Assembly (NCBI GenBank): GCA_034769895.1
Contig: CM068370.1
Span: 42,830,844 to 42,894,843 of the forward strand
DNA from: Magicicada septendecula
Lineage: Eukaryota; Arthropoda; Insecta; Hemiptera; Cicadidae
Direction: 5' to 3'
Length of the DNA: 64,000 bases
Under the pieces are notes generated by a model, which was given only the letters and a program-made list of their open reading frames with translations, was not told the DNA's origin and made no database searches. A program made the position numbers and the translations under genes. Below, one piece after another: positions 42,640-54,289 of this stretch; positions within the stretch are counted from its first letter, which is position 1, and every line of letters begins with the position of its first letter.

Positions 42640-43615
42640 AGCGCCAGAAATAACGTTTCTCAGTGAACGTGTAAATTAGTGATGTCGTAGGACAATTAGC
42701 TACGTAAACATCGGATGCCCTACGGCACACACAAAAAGAAGAAAAATTATGTAGAAAAAAAGTTAAAATTTTATATGAAGAATAGATTATATTATTTGCT
42801 TTAAAACGTAAAAACGGCCCAAAACATTTCCGAATAAATTTAAATGCGTTCTCTGTTACCGTGCTCAGGCAAACAAATAGGCTACTAAAACATAAAGAAT
42901 AAAGGTGATGCAAACACAGAGTGACGCGAGAGAAGGAGTAAGAGAAACAAAACTGTTTAGAGAATCCTGTAGTCCGACTGATAAGCATAAAGAAAGAAAA
43001 ACTGCCAAAAACGCCCACATAGAAAGCAACCTCAAAAGTGCGACAAAAGTCACAATTCTTTCTTGTGTGTTGTGTTTTGTGTTTTCAGTTTGCTTAGTGC
43101 AATTTTGCACGTCGACTCAACGACGAGTCAAGTCGTTCGTTTCCTTAGCTTATCATGTTTGTATAAAATAAGTGTTAGATAAAATGTGTTTTATAAAATT
43201 TATGTATGTAGCTGTCGCTGCCGTTTTCCTCCCATCTATGGTTCCCAGTACCTGAGGTCCCGTCTTCCCGTCGCCTCCAGGATATTCAAGGCTTCTCTCT
43301 CTGCTTCGTGACATCCCTAAAATCTCTGTAACTGCGAATAATAGAAAACACCTTACAACTGCTTCTGGTACAAGAACGTCACGCAGAAAGGTTCAGTTCA
43401 TAAGAACTTGAAATCCTACATCACCCTCTCTCAATAAGTGAGCCTGCGTGGGTATGTCATCGCGCGCTTGCATTTACGCGGCTGTGTTGAATAAAAATTG
43501 CTTACGTAACTATCCAAGTTTCAGTTTTTATATATCTCGCGTAATTCATCTAACCTCAGCTTTAAATACAAATAGGCCTATGTGTACGTAAGATATATAT
43601 TTATGTAATATATTA
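42640..43615 (-). repeat. Right arm of the large inverted duplication, first part
   Basis: Reverse-complement match to 37690-38560. The frame 42865-43110 (-) parallels 38106-38378 (+): both read ...TKQTEN..., TFVALL.LLSM..FLAVFLS, LC.SVGLQDSLN.FVSLTPS. The opposite-strand frames 42905-43171 (+) and 38078-38317 (-) also parallel each other. Confidence 0.85.
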
Positions 43616-45130
43616 CAACAATACATAACAACATTTATTGTATTTATTTATATATTGTGTATTGAATTCATAGGTAGATGTAATCGTAATAAGAAGATGA
43701 TACGTTATTTACGTTTAAAATCGTTGCATTATTTATTTATTTAAACAACATCTATCATATCGGATATTAAACAATAACTCATTATTCAATCGTTGTATGA
43801 TGTTTTCGTATTAACCTTATTATTAACAAATTTATACATAAGTTATATACAACTTTTATTATCTAATTGTAATTACTTTAAAATGTTTATTTTGCTCTCG
43901 GCTTACTCATGGTGTGTTAATATTTATGCATAAAAAAAAAAGAATTTATTTCTATTCAAACTTCTTTATATTACTTTGTTTTACTTTCTACCGCATATGC
44001 ATTATTTTGTTTCTTTATCAACAAAGACTTTACTAATTACGTTAATTCAAAAATTACTTATTTATCTTATCATTTACGTTACTACTTTCTAAATTTGATA
44101 CAAGAAATACTATTCTAATTTTTACTGCTTTTACATTTTTGTATCATTTATTATTTTTAATATTGGTTGAATGTCTTCCATTCAAACTTTAATTAGTGTC
44201 TTTAAAATGTTTTTTTTTATCACCTCGTTTGACGTGGTTATTCATCTGTACGTCTTTCGTGTCCTCTGGTCGTGTCCTCATGTGCTTCAGGTCCTCCGAT
44301 CGTGTCCTCCGTGTGTTTAGATTAACAGTCGTCACGTCGTATGCTGCAGGTGTGTCCATAGACTTCATCGTATGTATTTTGCAGCTCTGGCTGTATAGCG
44401 AGTTGATCTGGTGACTCTTACGATAACTATGAATTTGTGTCGTCGACTGACATAGCCTCCTGCGGCAATGGTTGAATCGAGAAGAAACTTTCTTAGCGCG
44501 GCCTGGTATTTATAGTCACGTCGAGCAAAAATTCCCGTCTGAACACTTTTCAACTTGTCAGATTCTGTCGAGGCGTCACTCCCCCCACTCTGGTTCAATT
44601 CACTATTTTCGCTTATTTTCGCGAATTACGAAGTTTGTTTCACCTCACTCGATGTTCAATTGATCACTAATTTTTATGTGATTACTATACGTAAATTGCA
44701 CTTCTTTATGGTTTTCTCAAAAAAAGTTATTAATTTTTGCGTATAGTAATTGCACTTTTCGTCACCTCTGTATGGTTTTTTAACATTTTATTTATTTATA
44801 AATTCTACACACTTTGGTGTCTTTTGTTTTCTCCTATCGTACATAGTTTTCTTATAATTAACAATAAACATATAACTATTCTACTTGAAAAGGGTTGGTT
44901 ACTTTTCAGGAACGGACAAGTTTCACACACACCAACATACGTGCGTACACAACGCTAGCCGCAGGTGTGTCGAAACTGCATGTCCATGCATGAATCTTTG
45001 TACTCTATATTCTTACTACGATTCAGCTTATGCAATCTGAATTATATTTATTAATTTATATTTATTCATTTTTATTATTTATTTTATTTATTTGGGCAAT
45101 GCACAGTATCGTTACTGTTTGTACTGTTGC
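43616..45130. mobile_element. Insertion within the right arm, possible LTR-type element
   Basis: About 1.5 kb without a counterpart in the left arm. Mostly AT-rich; 44230-44660 is less so and on the minus strand has a TATA box (GACTATAAATACC, about 44505-44517) followed by promoter-proximal-like sequence. Near its right part ATTACTATACGTAAATTGCA (44680) recurs as TATAGTAATTGCAC (44742). No coding domain and no confirmed ends. LTR is a guess. Confidence 0.35.
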
Positions 45131-45610
45131 AATATATATACAGTATATATATATGCACATACATACACGCACGCACAAATTCACGAGATAGTGAGAGAGG
45201 CATGCAAACAAAGAGTGAGAGTCAGAATATACGTACATTTTTGACGAGCATGAGCGACAATGTTATTTGATTTGGATTTTATTTGAAGCAACACAGAAGG
45301 TTGTATTAAACCAAGACGCAGTCGTTTCCTTGCCTTTGATCCCAACCAAATGAATTCGCCTTCTGCCTGATATTCAGGAATGTATTTGTTACGTATGTGA
45401 TACCGAATATCCTTTTATACACTTGTCGCTGTTTGCACAGTCTCTGCATCTAACGAAATTTTTGATTTCTACTGAATCCCCTGAAGATTCATTCCTAATG
45501 CTTTGTGTTCATAAGATGTGCGGAAAATCAACAAGATACACATTGTTTACCATAAACATACGAAAAGTAACATTTGTGCCATTCTTTCTAGCTGGTCTCG
45601 CTACTCTGTA
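45130..45610 (-). repeat. Right arm of the large inverted duplication, second part
   Basis: Reverse-complement match to 37170-37605 (ACCAAGACGCAGTCGTTTCC, CAGTCTCTGCATCTAACGAA, AATCAACAAGATACACATTG). Continues the arm after the insertion. Confidence 0.85.
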
Positions 45611-45699
45611 AAAGTTCTCAATATATTTGTACGCCTCTAAGAGACGTTACCTCACCCGGATACAAGAGCTCAACCACTGATTGACTGCTAAGGAAACTT

Positions 45700-46210
45700 T
45701 CTTCTTCTTCTTCTTCTTCGTCTCCTCTGCAAGCATTAGGTTATATAGACCTGTTCCGGCATACATCTCATCCTCGGATGACCCACGTCTTTTCTAGCAA
45801 TGGCTTTATAGTTCCCGCTTTCGGCAATCGATTCTGTGTCATCCTTTGCAGGTGATCTCACCAGTGTCTCCTTTAAATTGAAATAAGTTCATTTATGTCC
45901 TTTACTTCGAGTTTTGTTCTGATATCCTCATTTCTTGTTCTATCTTGCAATGTGTATTTTAAAGTATTTCGAAGAAACTCCGTTTCAGCACTTTGAATCT
46001 TGCCGCATTCCTTTTTTTGCATGACTCCACGCCTCACTTCCATAAATCAACGTGGGTATTTATCTTATAAAATTTAATGCTTGTGCTGTGCCCTGTTTTA
46101 TTTCTAAGATTTCTATGAATCTTACCACAAATATTCCTAAATTATCTTTTCTTTTATATAGAGAGAAGATACTTCTTTTCTTTTCACATTCAGATTCATA
46201 GCTTTCTGCA
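45700..46210 (-). pseudogene. RTE-like LINE C-terminus (subfamily with GAA tail, copy 2)
   Basis: Minus strand: K-x-C-G-K-I-Q-S-A-E-T-E-F-L-R-N-T-L-K-Y-T-L-Q-D, RTRNEDIRTKLEVKDINELI, stop, then R-L-P-K-A, GHPRMRCMPEQVYIT. Ends in a short GAA tail (about 18 bp, plus-strand TTCTTC at 45701-45719). Compare 35540-36090, same end but about 190 bp of GAA/GGA. Confidence 0.8.
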
Positions 46211-46397
46211 CAGCCAAGTTATTTAAAACGGCTCGCTTGTCCTAAAGTGCGGAATCATTAAAATAAAAAAAATAAGTAAAGAAAACAAAAATAAAAAACC
46301 TAATCCCCAAGTAACAAACAGTGATGCACAGAAAAAAAATCTTTATATCATTCATATACACAGATTTCATGCTAAAGATTTATACTTCAATATTAAA

Positions 46398-46785
46398 ATT
46401 CTTTTTCTTCTTCTTCTTCTTCTTCTTCTTCAGCGGCGCAACAACCCATTACTTAGTCAAGGCCTCCTTTAACAGCCTCTGCTAGTTGTCCCGGTCAAGT
46501 GCAGCTGCTCTAACTGGCTGGCGAAAGAAACTGACAGGTTTCTGCACATAAAAGTTTTATAGATGGGCTATGTGAATTCTCCGATCCAACCCCCAACCTG
46601 GAGGACCAGGAACTTTGATTTCGGGGTGCACTTCCCCTAGAGAGTTGCTTTCACCTCAGCTGACGAGCTCTCTCTGCCCGGTCGCAGTAGGCTAACTGGC
46701 TCAGTCCATGTGTGCAGCCGTTGGGCTACTATAGCCTCCTCCGCCTCCACACTAGATGCACATCCTGCTGCTGATGTGCACAATT
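46398..46785 (-). mobile_element. SINE-like retroposon with 13-bp target duplication
   Basis: A 388-bp insertion between two copies of CTTCAATATTAAA (46385-46397, 46786-46798). The minus-strand 3' end is (GAA)n, preceded by GGGTTGTTGCGCCGCTGAAG. The 5' part contains TAGTAGCCCAACGG, loosely like a pol III A box. Fragments of the same family at 54290-54395 and 58588-58800 share CCTGGAGGACCAGGAACTTT. No ORF. The GAA tail is like that of the RTE LINEs, a possible partner. Confidence 0.85.
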
Positions 46786-46859
46786 CTTCAATATTAAACA
46801 ATGATAGAGATTCCATAACGTTTAGAACTAATGTATAAACACATAATGCATAAACACTT

Positions 46860-47320
46860 AAGCGGAATAAACATACGCCTTTGCAAAAGAAAACAGGCGT
46901 CTATAAACTATTATGTAGTGGCTGTAATGGTTTTTACAGCGGTCAAAGGGGGAGCGGTTTTCTTAAACGTTTCCTTGAACACAAACCTGAACAATTAAAA
47001 AATATCAGCTCTGTGAATATAAAGTCTAAGTATGGTCGCCATTTGGTCTCACACGACCACAATTAGTCTACACGGATTTCAAGTCTAACTTGGAACTACT
47101 ACACATCTGTGACAAGAGTCGAATTATGAACGGGTTGGAGGAGTTTGAAATTTACAGAGCGTACAAAAACGTAAGCAGTCGCGGTTTCGTATTGAATGAC
47201 CAGTTGAATTTAAAATCCAATCCGCTATATAATACCGCCTTGAAGCTCCTTTATTGGATACAGATGAAAAACCGCTCAATGGTCGACCAAATGTAAACAG
47301 GTGTGCACCTACTGAGCGTG
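46860..47320 (+). pseudogene. PLE remnant: GIY-YIG endonuclease, decayed
   Basis: MQKKTGVYKLLCSGCNGFYS and G-Q-R-G-S-G-F-L-K-R-F-L-E-H-K (GVY, Cys-x2-Cys, Y-S-G, Arg and His positions), KYGRHLVSHDHN, stop; after a frameshift MELLHICDKSRIMNGLEEFE, IYRAYKN, VLNDQLNLKSNPLYNTALKL. The order is complete for the C-terminal 140 residues of a PLE protein, with one frameshift/stop near 47064. No hammerhead was found in the 300 bp downstream. Confidence 0.85.
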
Positions 47321-47329
47321 TCAATAATT

Positions 47330-47900
47330 CAGAGTTGCAACACCTGCTTTCTTTAATACCGTATTTCAGGTTTGTTTCAAATTTTGCCAGTTTACACTGT
47401 ATCTGCCAAAATAGTTGATCAACTAAAATATTTCAGATTCTTTGAACGGAAATAATCATTTTGTGTGAAACAAACTATTTTTAAGGATCGATAAAAATTT
47501 CCAGCACTTGGTCAAAAATTTCTCCCGTACATTCCCAACTCACATTAAAGAGAGGACAAGGGAAAACCGGACGGATCACAACCTTATATTACTGCAACGT
47601 TGTTCAGTCTAAACTTATCTGTTAACTTGTTTCTTATCTCCACACATTTCATTGTTACAGTAAAAAATAAGAATAATAGCTTTAACAACAACGTGTAAGA
47701 TTTTGTATGTTGTATGTTAATTTATTTATTTTCTGTTGTAATTTTAGTCAGTAAAATTTGAAATATATATAATATTTTACCAATTCTTTCAACAAACCGA
47801 TTTTTGTTTTCTGTGAGCCAACAAACATATTGCGAAATATGTGTTTTGGCTTATTCGGCTAGGTCTAAAGTTATACGTATTAATTTCCCCCAAAGAGAAT
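47330..47900. other. No gene seen
   Basis: AT-rich, no recognised element. Confidence 0.45.
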
Positions 47901-47908
47901 CATTTTTC

Positions 47909-47925
47909 ATCATCATCATCATCAG

Positions 47926-48013
<88 letters not shown>

Positions 48014-48086
48014 GTCGTCGTCATCATCATCATCATCATCGTCGTCGTCGTCGTCATCGTCATCATCATCATCATCATCATCATCT
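47909..48086. repeat. (CAT)n microsatellite, expanded LINE tail
   Basis: About 58 CAT/CGT triplets with CGTCGT interruptions, directly at the 3' end (minus) of the RTE remnant. The poly-D, poly-M, poly-S and poly-I frames are simple-sequence translation. Confidence 0.97.
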
Positions 48087-48540
48087 TCATGGATTAAACC
48101 AAGGATGGTTTGTTTCGGTCTCAAATAGGCAAAGATTAGAGTTGGTCACTCCAGCGCTTCCTCGGACGTCCCACACCTCTCCGTCCCCTCGGCTTATAGT
48201 TCCAAAGTTGTTTGGGGATGCGGCAGTCATCCATTCGGCAAAGATGTTCCCACCAATTCAGCCGATACTGGGCAATCCTGTCGAGTAAACTCATAATATT
48301 CAGTTCCTGCCGCATACTTACGTTTCTTCTATGATCATGGGGAGTATACCCTGCCACGTGCCTGAGAAATCTCATTTCAGCCGCTTGGATGCGATTGGCC
48401 TGGCCTTTCGTTAAGGTCAAATTCTCAGACCATAAAGAAGTGTGGGAAGTGCCATCACCTTGTAGAAGTTTAGGCGTGTTCCCTTACTTGCTGACTTAAG
48501 GGTTCGCTTAATGATCACGGACATAAGGTTGATGAAAATA
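48087..48540 (-). pseudogene. RTE-like LINE C-terminus with expanded GAT tail
   Basis: The 94-codon frame 48420-48136 reads LTKGQANRIQAAEMRFLRHV, AGYTPHDHRRN, MRQELNIMSLLDRIAQYRLN, WWEHLCRMDDCRIPKQLWNY, GRRGVGRPRKRWSDQL. Upstream, R-T-L-K-S-A-S-K-G-T-R-L-N-F-Y-K-V-M-A-L-P-T-L-L continues in a second frame. This is the best-preserved RTE tail in the window and the same subfamily as 20860-21430. RT absent. Confidence 0.9.
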
Positions 48541-48855
48541 TGTTGAATTAAAGGATCACTTTTTTAGTATAAAAATGTACACTCATCTCTTTACAAGTAG
48601 AGTATAATACTTTGATAGACAAGGACACGTAGTAGTTTTGGTTTGTTTATACTACTGATTACTTTAATTGTTTAATTTTTAAAACGCTTTACTGTCTCTG
48701 AATACACCGAGCAGCAATATTGAGAGCTACAGGAAGGAGTCACTACTACAACCCACAGCAGACATATAAGCGTAATAACGCAATAACTCCTGGCGAAGAC
48801 ATGACAGCAGATGTCGAGAAAGTAAACCCAAGAAAAGTAAAGAGAAAATTTAATT
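48541..48855. other. No gene seen
   Basis: AT-rich; a 78-codon minus frame shows no known motif. Confidence 0.4.
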
Positions 48856-48904
48856 CCTAAGGCTTTCACGCTCGGCGTCAACATGGTTGGAAACGTTATT
48901 TTCC

Positions 48905-50093
48905 GCACTGTTAGGCCGCGGTCTACTGTTTGTGTGAGCAGACGTTATGCAGCGGTCTACTGTTAGTGTGAACAGACGTTATGCAGCGGTCTATTGTTAG
49001 TGTGAACAGACGTTATGCCGCGGTCTATTGTTTGTGTGAACAGACGTTATGCCGCGATCTACTGTTTGTGTGAACAGACGTTAGGGCGCGGTCTACTGTT
49101 TGGTGGACAGACGTTAGGCCGCGGTCTACTGTTTGTGTGAGCAGACGTTATGCAGCGGTCTACTGTTAGTGTGAACAGACGTTATGCAGCGGTCTATTGT
49201 TAGTGTGAACAGACGTTATGCCGCGGTCTATTGTTTGTGTGAACAGACGTTATGCCGCGATCTACTGTTTGTGTGAACAGACGTTAGGGCGCGGTCTACT
49301 GTTTGGTGGACAGACGTTAGGCCGCGATCTACTGTTTGTGTGGACAGACGTTAGGGCGCGGTCTACTGTTTGGTGGACAGACGTTAGGCCGCGGTCTACT
49401 GTTTGTGTGAGCAGACGTTAGGCCGCGGTCTATTGTTAGTGTGAACAGACGTTATGCCGCGGTCTATTGTTAGTGTGAACAGACGTTATGCCGCGGTCTA
49501 TTGTTTGTGTGAACAGACGTTAGGCCGCGATCTACTGTTTGTGTGGATAGACGTTAGGCCGTGGTCTACTATTTGTGTGGACAGACGTTAGGGCGCGGTC
49601 TACTGTTTGGTGGACAGACGTTAGGCCGCGGTCTACTGTTTGTGTGAACAGACGTTAGGCCGCGGTCTATTGTTAGTGTGGACAGACGTTAGGCCGCGAT
49701 CTATTGTTTGTGTGAACAAACGTTATTCCGCGGTCTATTGTTTGTGTGAACAGACGTTAGGCCGCGATCTACTGTTTGTGTGGATAGACGTTAGGCCGCG
49801 ATCTACTGTTTGTGTGGACAGACGTTAGGGCGCGGTCTACTGTTTGGTGGACAGACGTTAGGCCGCGGTCTACTGTTTGTGTGAGCAGACGTTAGGCCGC
49901 GGTCTATTGTTAGTGTGGACAGACGTTAGGCCGCGGTCTATTGTTTGTGTGAACAGACGTTATGCCGCGGTCTATTGTTTGTGTGAACTGACGTTAGGCC
50001 GCGGTCTATTGTTTGTGTGAACAGGCGTTAGACCGCGCTCTATTCTTTGTGTGAACAGACGTTAGGCCGCGGTCTACTGTTTGTGTGAACAGA
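48905..50093. repeat. 34-bp minisatellite with higher-order structure, about 35 copies
   Basis: Unit GTTAGGCCGCGGTCTACTGT + TTGTGTGAACAGAC. A block of about six units (one shortened, TTTGGTGGACAGAC) repeats with a period of 203 bp (for example GAGCAGACGTTATGCAGC at 48936 and 49139). The unit again copies the element's own subterminal region (GGCC-CGGTC...CAGACGTTTCGG). Confidence 0.93.
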
Positions 50094-50128
50094 CGTTTCG
50101 GCCTCACCATCGGAGGCCGCAGTCAGTG
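50093..50128 (-). ncRNA. Degenerate hammerhead-like motif of element 3
   Basis: Minus strand CUGACUG, C, stem II GGCCUC/GAGGCC (perfect 6 bp, loop CGAUGGU), GAA, ACGUC. Stem II, GAA and stem III are excellent, but the CUGANGA box has lost GA, so it is predicted inactive. Confidence 0.5.
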
Positions 50129-50235
50129 TCGACAACTATTGACACGGTGTCCGCCAATTCACACCAGTGATGAGGTAGGGACTATGTATTTTTGCCTAAG
50201 AAGGTCCACTTATATAAACTTTGGCATTTGGCATT

Positions 50236-50236
<1 letters not shown>

Positions 50237-50271
<35 letters not shown>
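50237..50271. repeat. (CAT)n, LINE tail
   Basis: About 11 CAT triplets at the 3' end (minus strand GAT) of the RTE element. Confidence 0.95.
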
Positions 50272-50849
50272 TATCTGTCCAGGATTAGGTAGGTTGCCTG
50301 TTCCGGCTTCACTATCTCCATCTCGGTCTGCCAACGTTTCTTCTTCCGGTTGGCTTATAATTCAGGATTTTTCTTGGAATTCTTTCTGAGACATGCGGAT
50401 AACATGCTCGTTCCATCCTTTTTAATAGCGCAGACAATAAGTTTAGCCATTATTAGATTAAATATGCTGGGGTGAGTAAGCCTACTTATCGTATTACACC
50501 CACTCAGTCGATTATAGCTCTTAACTTATTGCCTACTTGCAATCCGTAGTTGTATCATTGTATAAATCTTCTATAGTGTTCAATAATTCTCCACCAGGAT
50601 GTTTATAATGTCATATAGTTTTACCCGATCAAATACCCGATATAAGGCACACGAGACACATAAAAGTTGGCTTGTTATATTCAATCGCTTTTCTGACTTT
50701 CTGACGAACTATGAATCCAGTTATAACACGGACAACCGATGTAGTACCCACCACTGAATTCACTTTTATAACAAAGTTTCGGGTACAAAAGAAATAAGCA
50801 CCCGTCCGTTTTCCATGTAATGCACATCCCGCCGGTCGCTCTATCACAC

Positions 50850-51267
<418 letters not shown>

Positions 51268-51774
51268 ATCGATCTCGGCGAAATCCTAGTTGGTATTTCT
51301 TTACATTTAAGTGAGTGAGTGTGCTCTGGAATATTGTTTTCGTCAAGAATTTTTGTGTTTTATTAAAAGTGTAATACCTCAATAATTATCAGGGTTACAC
51401 TTTTATCCCTTCTTAAAAATTGGTATATTGTGCTGGTTTTTCATTCTCTCGAAATTTTACCGTCCTTAATTAAAGAATATTGCTTCACAAGGGACATACC
51501 TCCGTACATTAACAATTCACTCGCCATTCCATCACAACCAGGAGCTTTTCTGTTATTCAATGCTGTTAATGTATCGTCCACATCATCGGTTGTGAGTTCC
51601 GTTACATCATCTACATCGTAATTTTCTTTTATTAAACAAATATTTTATCTATTTATAATGGAAATTATATCCTCCTCGCTAACCGTTTTGATACATTTTC
51701 TGAAAGTAACTTTTCCAACGGTTTGTTTCTATGGCATTGATTTTACCGGTCTCATAACTTTGACTTTCCTTTGA

Positions 51775-52078
51775 CAAAATCGTTGTTCCTTGCCGGGCGA
51801 TTGTACTTTTTCTAATACTGTTTATAATAACAGACGTTTCGGCCCCACCATTAGACGCCATCTTCAGTATCGAACGACTGAAAGTTTAACTCGCAAGATG
51901 TGAAGCAGTTCCCACAGTACCGTGGTAAAGTTTAAGGTAAAGCCCGTCATCTTGCCAGTTAAACTTTCAGTCGTTCGCTCAATAGGTCTCCAATGGTGTT
52001 GTAAACAGTATTAGACCAAGGCCTAATAACTTGTCAAGGAACAACGATTTTATCAAAGTTGCCGGCCGTGAGAGCCTA
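51775..52078. mobile_element. Palindromic hammerhead-family element inside the LINE
   Basis: Arms: AAAATCGTTGTTCCTTG (51774), CTAATACTGTTTA (51812), GACGTTTCGGCC..., ACGACTGAAAGTTTAAC; and inverted: GTTAAACTTTCAGTCGT (51960), TGTAAACAGTATTAG (52000), CAAGGAACAACGATTTTATC (52038), ending GCCGGCCGTGAGAGCC. The one-sided GGCTCTCACGGCCGG terminus is at the right. Part of the arm sequence overlaps what reads as LINE coding sequence on the left side (see findings). Confidence 0.75.
51833..51868 (-). ncRNA. Hammerhead-like motif, intact core, weak stem II
   Basis: Minus strand CUGAAGA (51861-51867), U, GGC...GCC (3 firm pairs), GAA, ACGU palindrome, C. Same family as 30915-30953. Confidence 0.5.
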
Positions 52079-52929
52079 AAGATACCAATCCAGAGCCTAT
52101 TGTCTTCTGACATCCATACGCATCGTACTCCATTTCCGTTTTCAATCTTCTCCAATACCATTCTTTGAGTTCCCTGGATTTCCTGCTTGCCATGTCTCCT
52201 CTCTTGTCTATACAGTTCTCTATCCTCTGGTCAGACGATTTGCTTTTGTTCGCATGTCCAGAGGATACAGAATATTTTCCTTTTCCCAGTTGTCTCTTCT
52301 ACAACCCGTAATATGTTGGACTTTATCTTCCTCCATTCCTCTCCCATAACTTCGGCGCCGTCTATCGGATTTATTTTGATTATTTCTTTAAGTGTTTTCT
52401 GATAACTGCTTAGTGCTCTGAGGGATTCTAAATTAAATTTTTCTTTACAGCCAACAGCTTGTTTATGTGGTAGGCAATACTTTTATTTTATTTTGCATAA
52501 GAATAGTGCATGGTCACTGCCTAAGCTGTCCGAGTTCCAAGTTTGTAAGGATTGAGTTAACAATTTGTTATTATGTAGTCATCATTGACTGCTATTCCTG
52601 AATATTCTAAAAGATTTGTGCTTACAGTGGTGGCAAAACAATGGGTTATTAATCCTTAGTTTATTTTGGGCTTGAAAATTAACAAATTGGTTTCCATTGT
52701 CACATTCCTAAATGTTCATTAATACACTGTTTTACTCCACCGATTTGATTGTTTTCTGCCCGTGCATTTAAATCATCTACAATTATAACGAAATGCTACG
52801 TATACTCACTTACGTATATATGAGTACGACAGACGAGTACTAATGCTTTTAATGCTGTTAATTAAAGTTACAGAAATTTGTATATATGTATGGGTTACTG
52901 CTGTGAGGAGCAATGATTTCTTCACCCCT

Positions 52930-53510
52930 TAACGAAAATTGCGTGAAAGATTCTGAGCGGGGAGAGTACTTTCACGTAGCTGCAATTCCCCAAAATGAAA
53001 TTCCTCGCTAAAATCACTTTGTCCACGAGCAGGACTTAATAAAATATCTGACAGTCAGCTCCAAGGAAATATATATATATATATATATATTACGCTTAAT
53101 TGTTCTCGTGTATTTTTCAACCCGGCGATTCTGAAATTCATTTTAGGACATACTTTGTAATTCCTCTGCGTAGAGCTTTTTCTGCCTCATGAAGCACGTG
53201 CGCGCGCGCGCGCGCACACACACACACCTAATTTTGTTCACAGAAATTCATTCTGTTGTCGTTGTAGAATCGTCTGCGCTGCTGCTATAACGTGGGAGGT
53301 AATCTTTTCATTTTACCTCCTGTATTGACCCGAGTCGAATGCCATCGATGTTGTCAGATCGACAATGCGTGATGATGACAGCCAACCATTGATTGTTTGA
53401 CATGCAAACCGTAGTACATTTCAAACAACGCTCGAGAGTACACCACTTGAACTGGACATGAATGTCAGCCATTCTGCTACTAGACTACTAGATAAGTACT
53501 TACGCATGCT
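52930..53510 (+). repeat. Dispersed repeat D, copy 2 (partner 27480-27920)
   Basis: Matches copy 1 in the same order (AAATCACTTTGTC, GAGCAGGACTTAATAA, CTGACAGTCAGCTC, TTACGCTTAATTGTT, GGACATACTTTGTA). Contains an (AT)n run at 53068-53091 and (CG)n(CA)n at 53198-53226 that copy 1 lacks or has shorter. Confidence 0.7.
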
Positions 53511-53624
53511 AGGTTACACGGACAAGTCAAGAGCAGTGATATTTGTGTGTGCGCGCTTGCTCGCGGGCATGTTTTGACCAAAAAAAGGCTAATAAATTAA
53601 CGCATTATTGTTTGATCTATATTA

Positions 53625-53885
53625 TCAATATCATCATCTTCGTAACACGCCATAGGCGAGATACTGCCTGTTTCGCTTTCAAAAATCCTCCTCTTCCTCT
53701 GGCTACCCACACACCTATGTCCTATAGGTTTGTATTTGCAGACCTGTTTGGCCAGTTTGAAATCTGACATTCTTTCTAAACGTTATTTCCACCGTTGTTT
53801 GTATTCTTTTAATTTTCATTCATGTTAAAAACTTGCAACTCTTCTCATATGGCCTCATTCTTTATACGGTCAAGTTTAGAATACC
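53625..53885 (-). pseudogene. RTE-like LINE 3' end with GAT tail (sister of 6866-7045)
   Basis: Minus strand runs GGAATGAGGCCATATGAGAA, AATACAAACAACGGTGG, AATACAAACCTATAGGACAT, AGGTGTGTGGGTAGCCAGAG, and ends TACGAAGATGATGATA. Readable as K-R-I-Q-T-T-V-E, Y-K-P-I-G-H-R-C-V-G-S-Q-R-K-R-R. Same subfamily as 6866-7045. Confidence 0.75.
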
Positions 53886-53924
53886 TTTAAACTCAACTTA
53901 AAAATGCCATTTCCGAGGCCTGTA

Positions 53925-54245
53925 CCTACTACAGTCGGGTTAGATCGCTGTAGCCTATGTTTCGTGTAATAAACTGTATTTCTTCACTGCATTTGTACCA
54001 AGGTGCAAAATCGGACACTGTAGCTAGTAGTCGCCAAAATAGGTAATCCCCACATAACTTTTGGTACTTTTCCTCTTAGTTTTTTCAAACTCTTTTGTCG
54101 AAGTGTGTCTTTTTGACACTTAATTTTCAATTAATGAAGTTGTGTTAGTTGTTATAATCATAAACATAAATAACACTGTTGCACACTACTAAAGAATTTT
54201 TTCCCGATTAGCGCTTTCAAGCTTCACAGCTCATCATCCATATCG
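53925..54245 (-). mobile_element. Hammerhead family B element, single-unit copy
   Basis: Minus strand: hammerhead remnant (54245-54205), TAGTGTGCAACAGTGTTATT, TAACAACTAACACAACTTCA, AAATTAAGTGTCAAAA, then one copy of the 132-bp unit (CGACTACTAGCTACAGTGTC, ACAGTTTATTACACGAAACA, GATCTAACCCGACTGTAGTA). The paralogue at 56730-58142 has the same order but six tandem units. No ORF. Confidence 0.75.
54207..54240 (-). ncRNA. Degenerate hammerhead-like motif, family B
   Basis: Minus strand AUGAUGA (C and U of the core box altered), AGCU..AGCU stem, UGAA, AGCGCU palindrome, A. Stem I CCGAU/AUCGG flanks it. Probably inactive. Confidence 0.45.
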
Positions 54246-54289
54246 GATATCCATATACTATATATATACATACTATCCGATTTCCGAGG

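Larger units (their letters stand above)
48858..50170. mobile_element. Hammerhead-family element 3, with 34-bp minisatellite
   Basis: Left end AAGGCTTTCACGCTCGGCGTC, AACATGGTTGG, then CACTGTTAGGCCGCGGTCTA and the array. The array ends in CAGACGTTTCGGCCTCACC, CATCGGAGGCC (hammerhead remnant) and a spacer. The inverted right arm is missing: 50170 onward is other DNA, so the copy is truncated there. Confidence 0.75.

Noticed and set aside
47804..48128. Poly-Ser, poly-Ile, poly-Met and poly-Asp frames
   Set aside because: All four are readings of the (CAT)n tract at the tail of an RTE element.
52187..52402. 71-codon plus-strand frame
   Set aside because: It is the antisense shadow of the LINE linker region on the minus strand.
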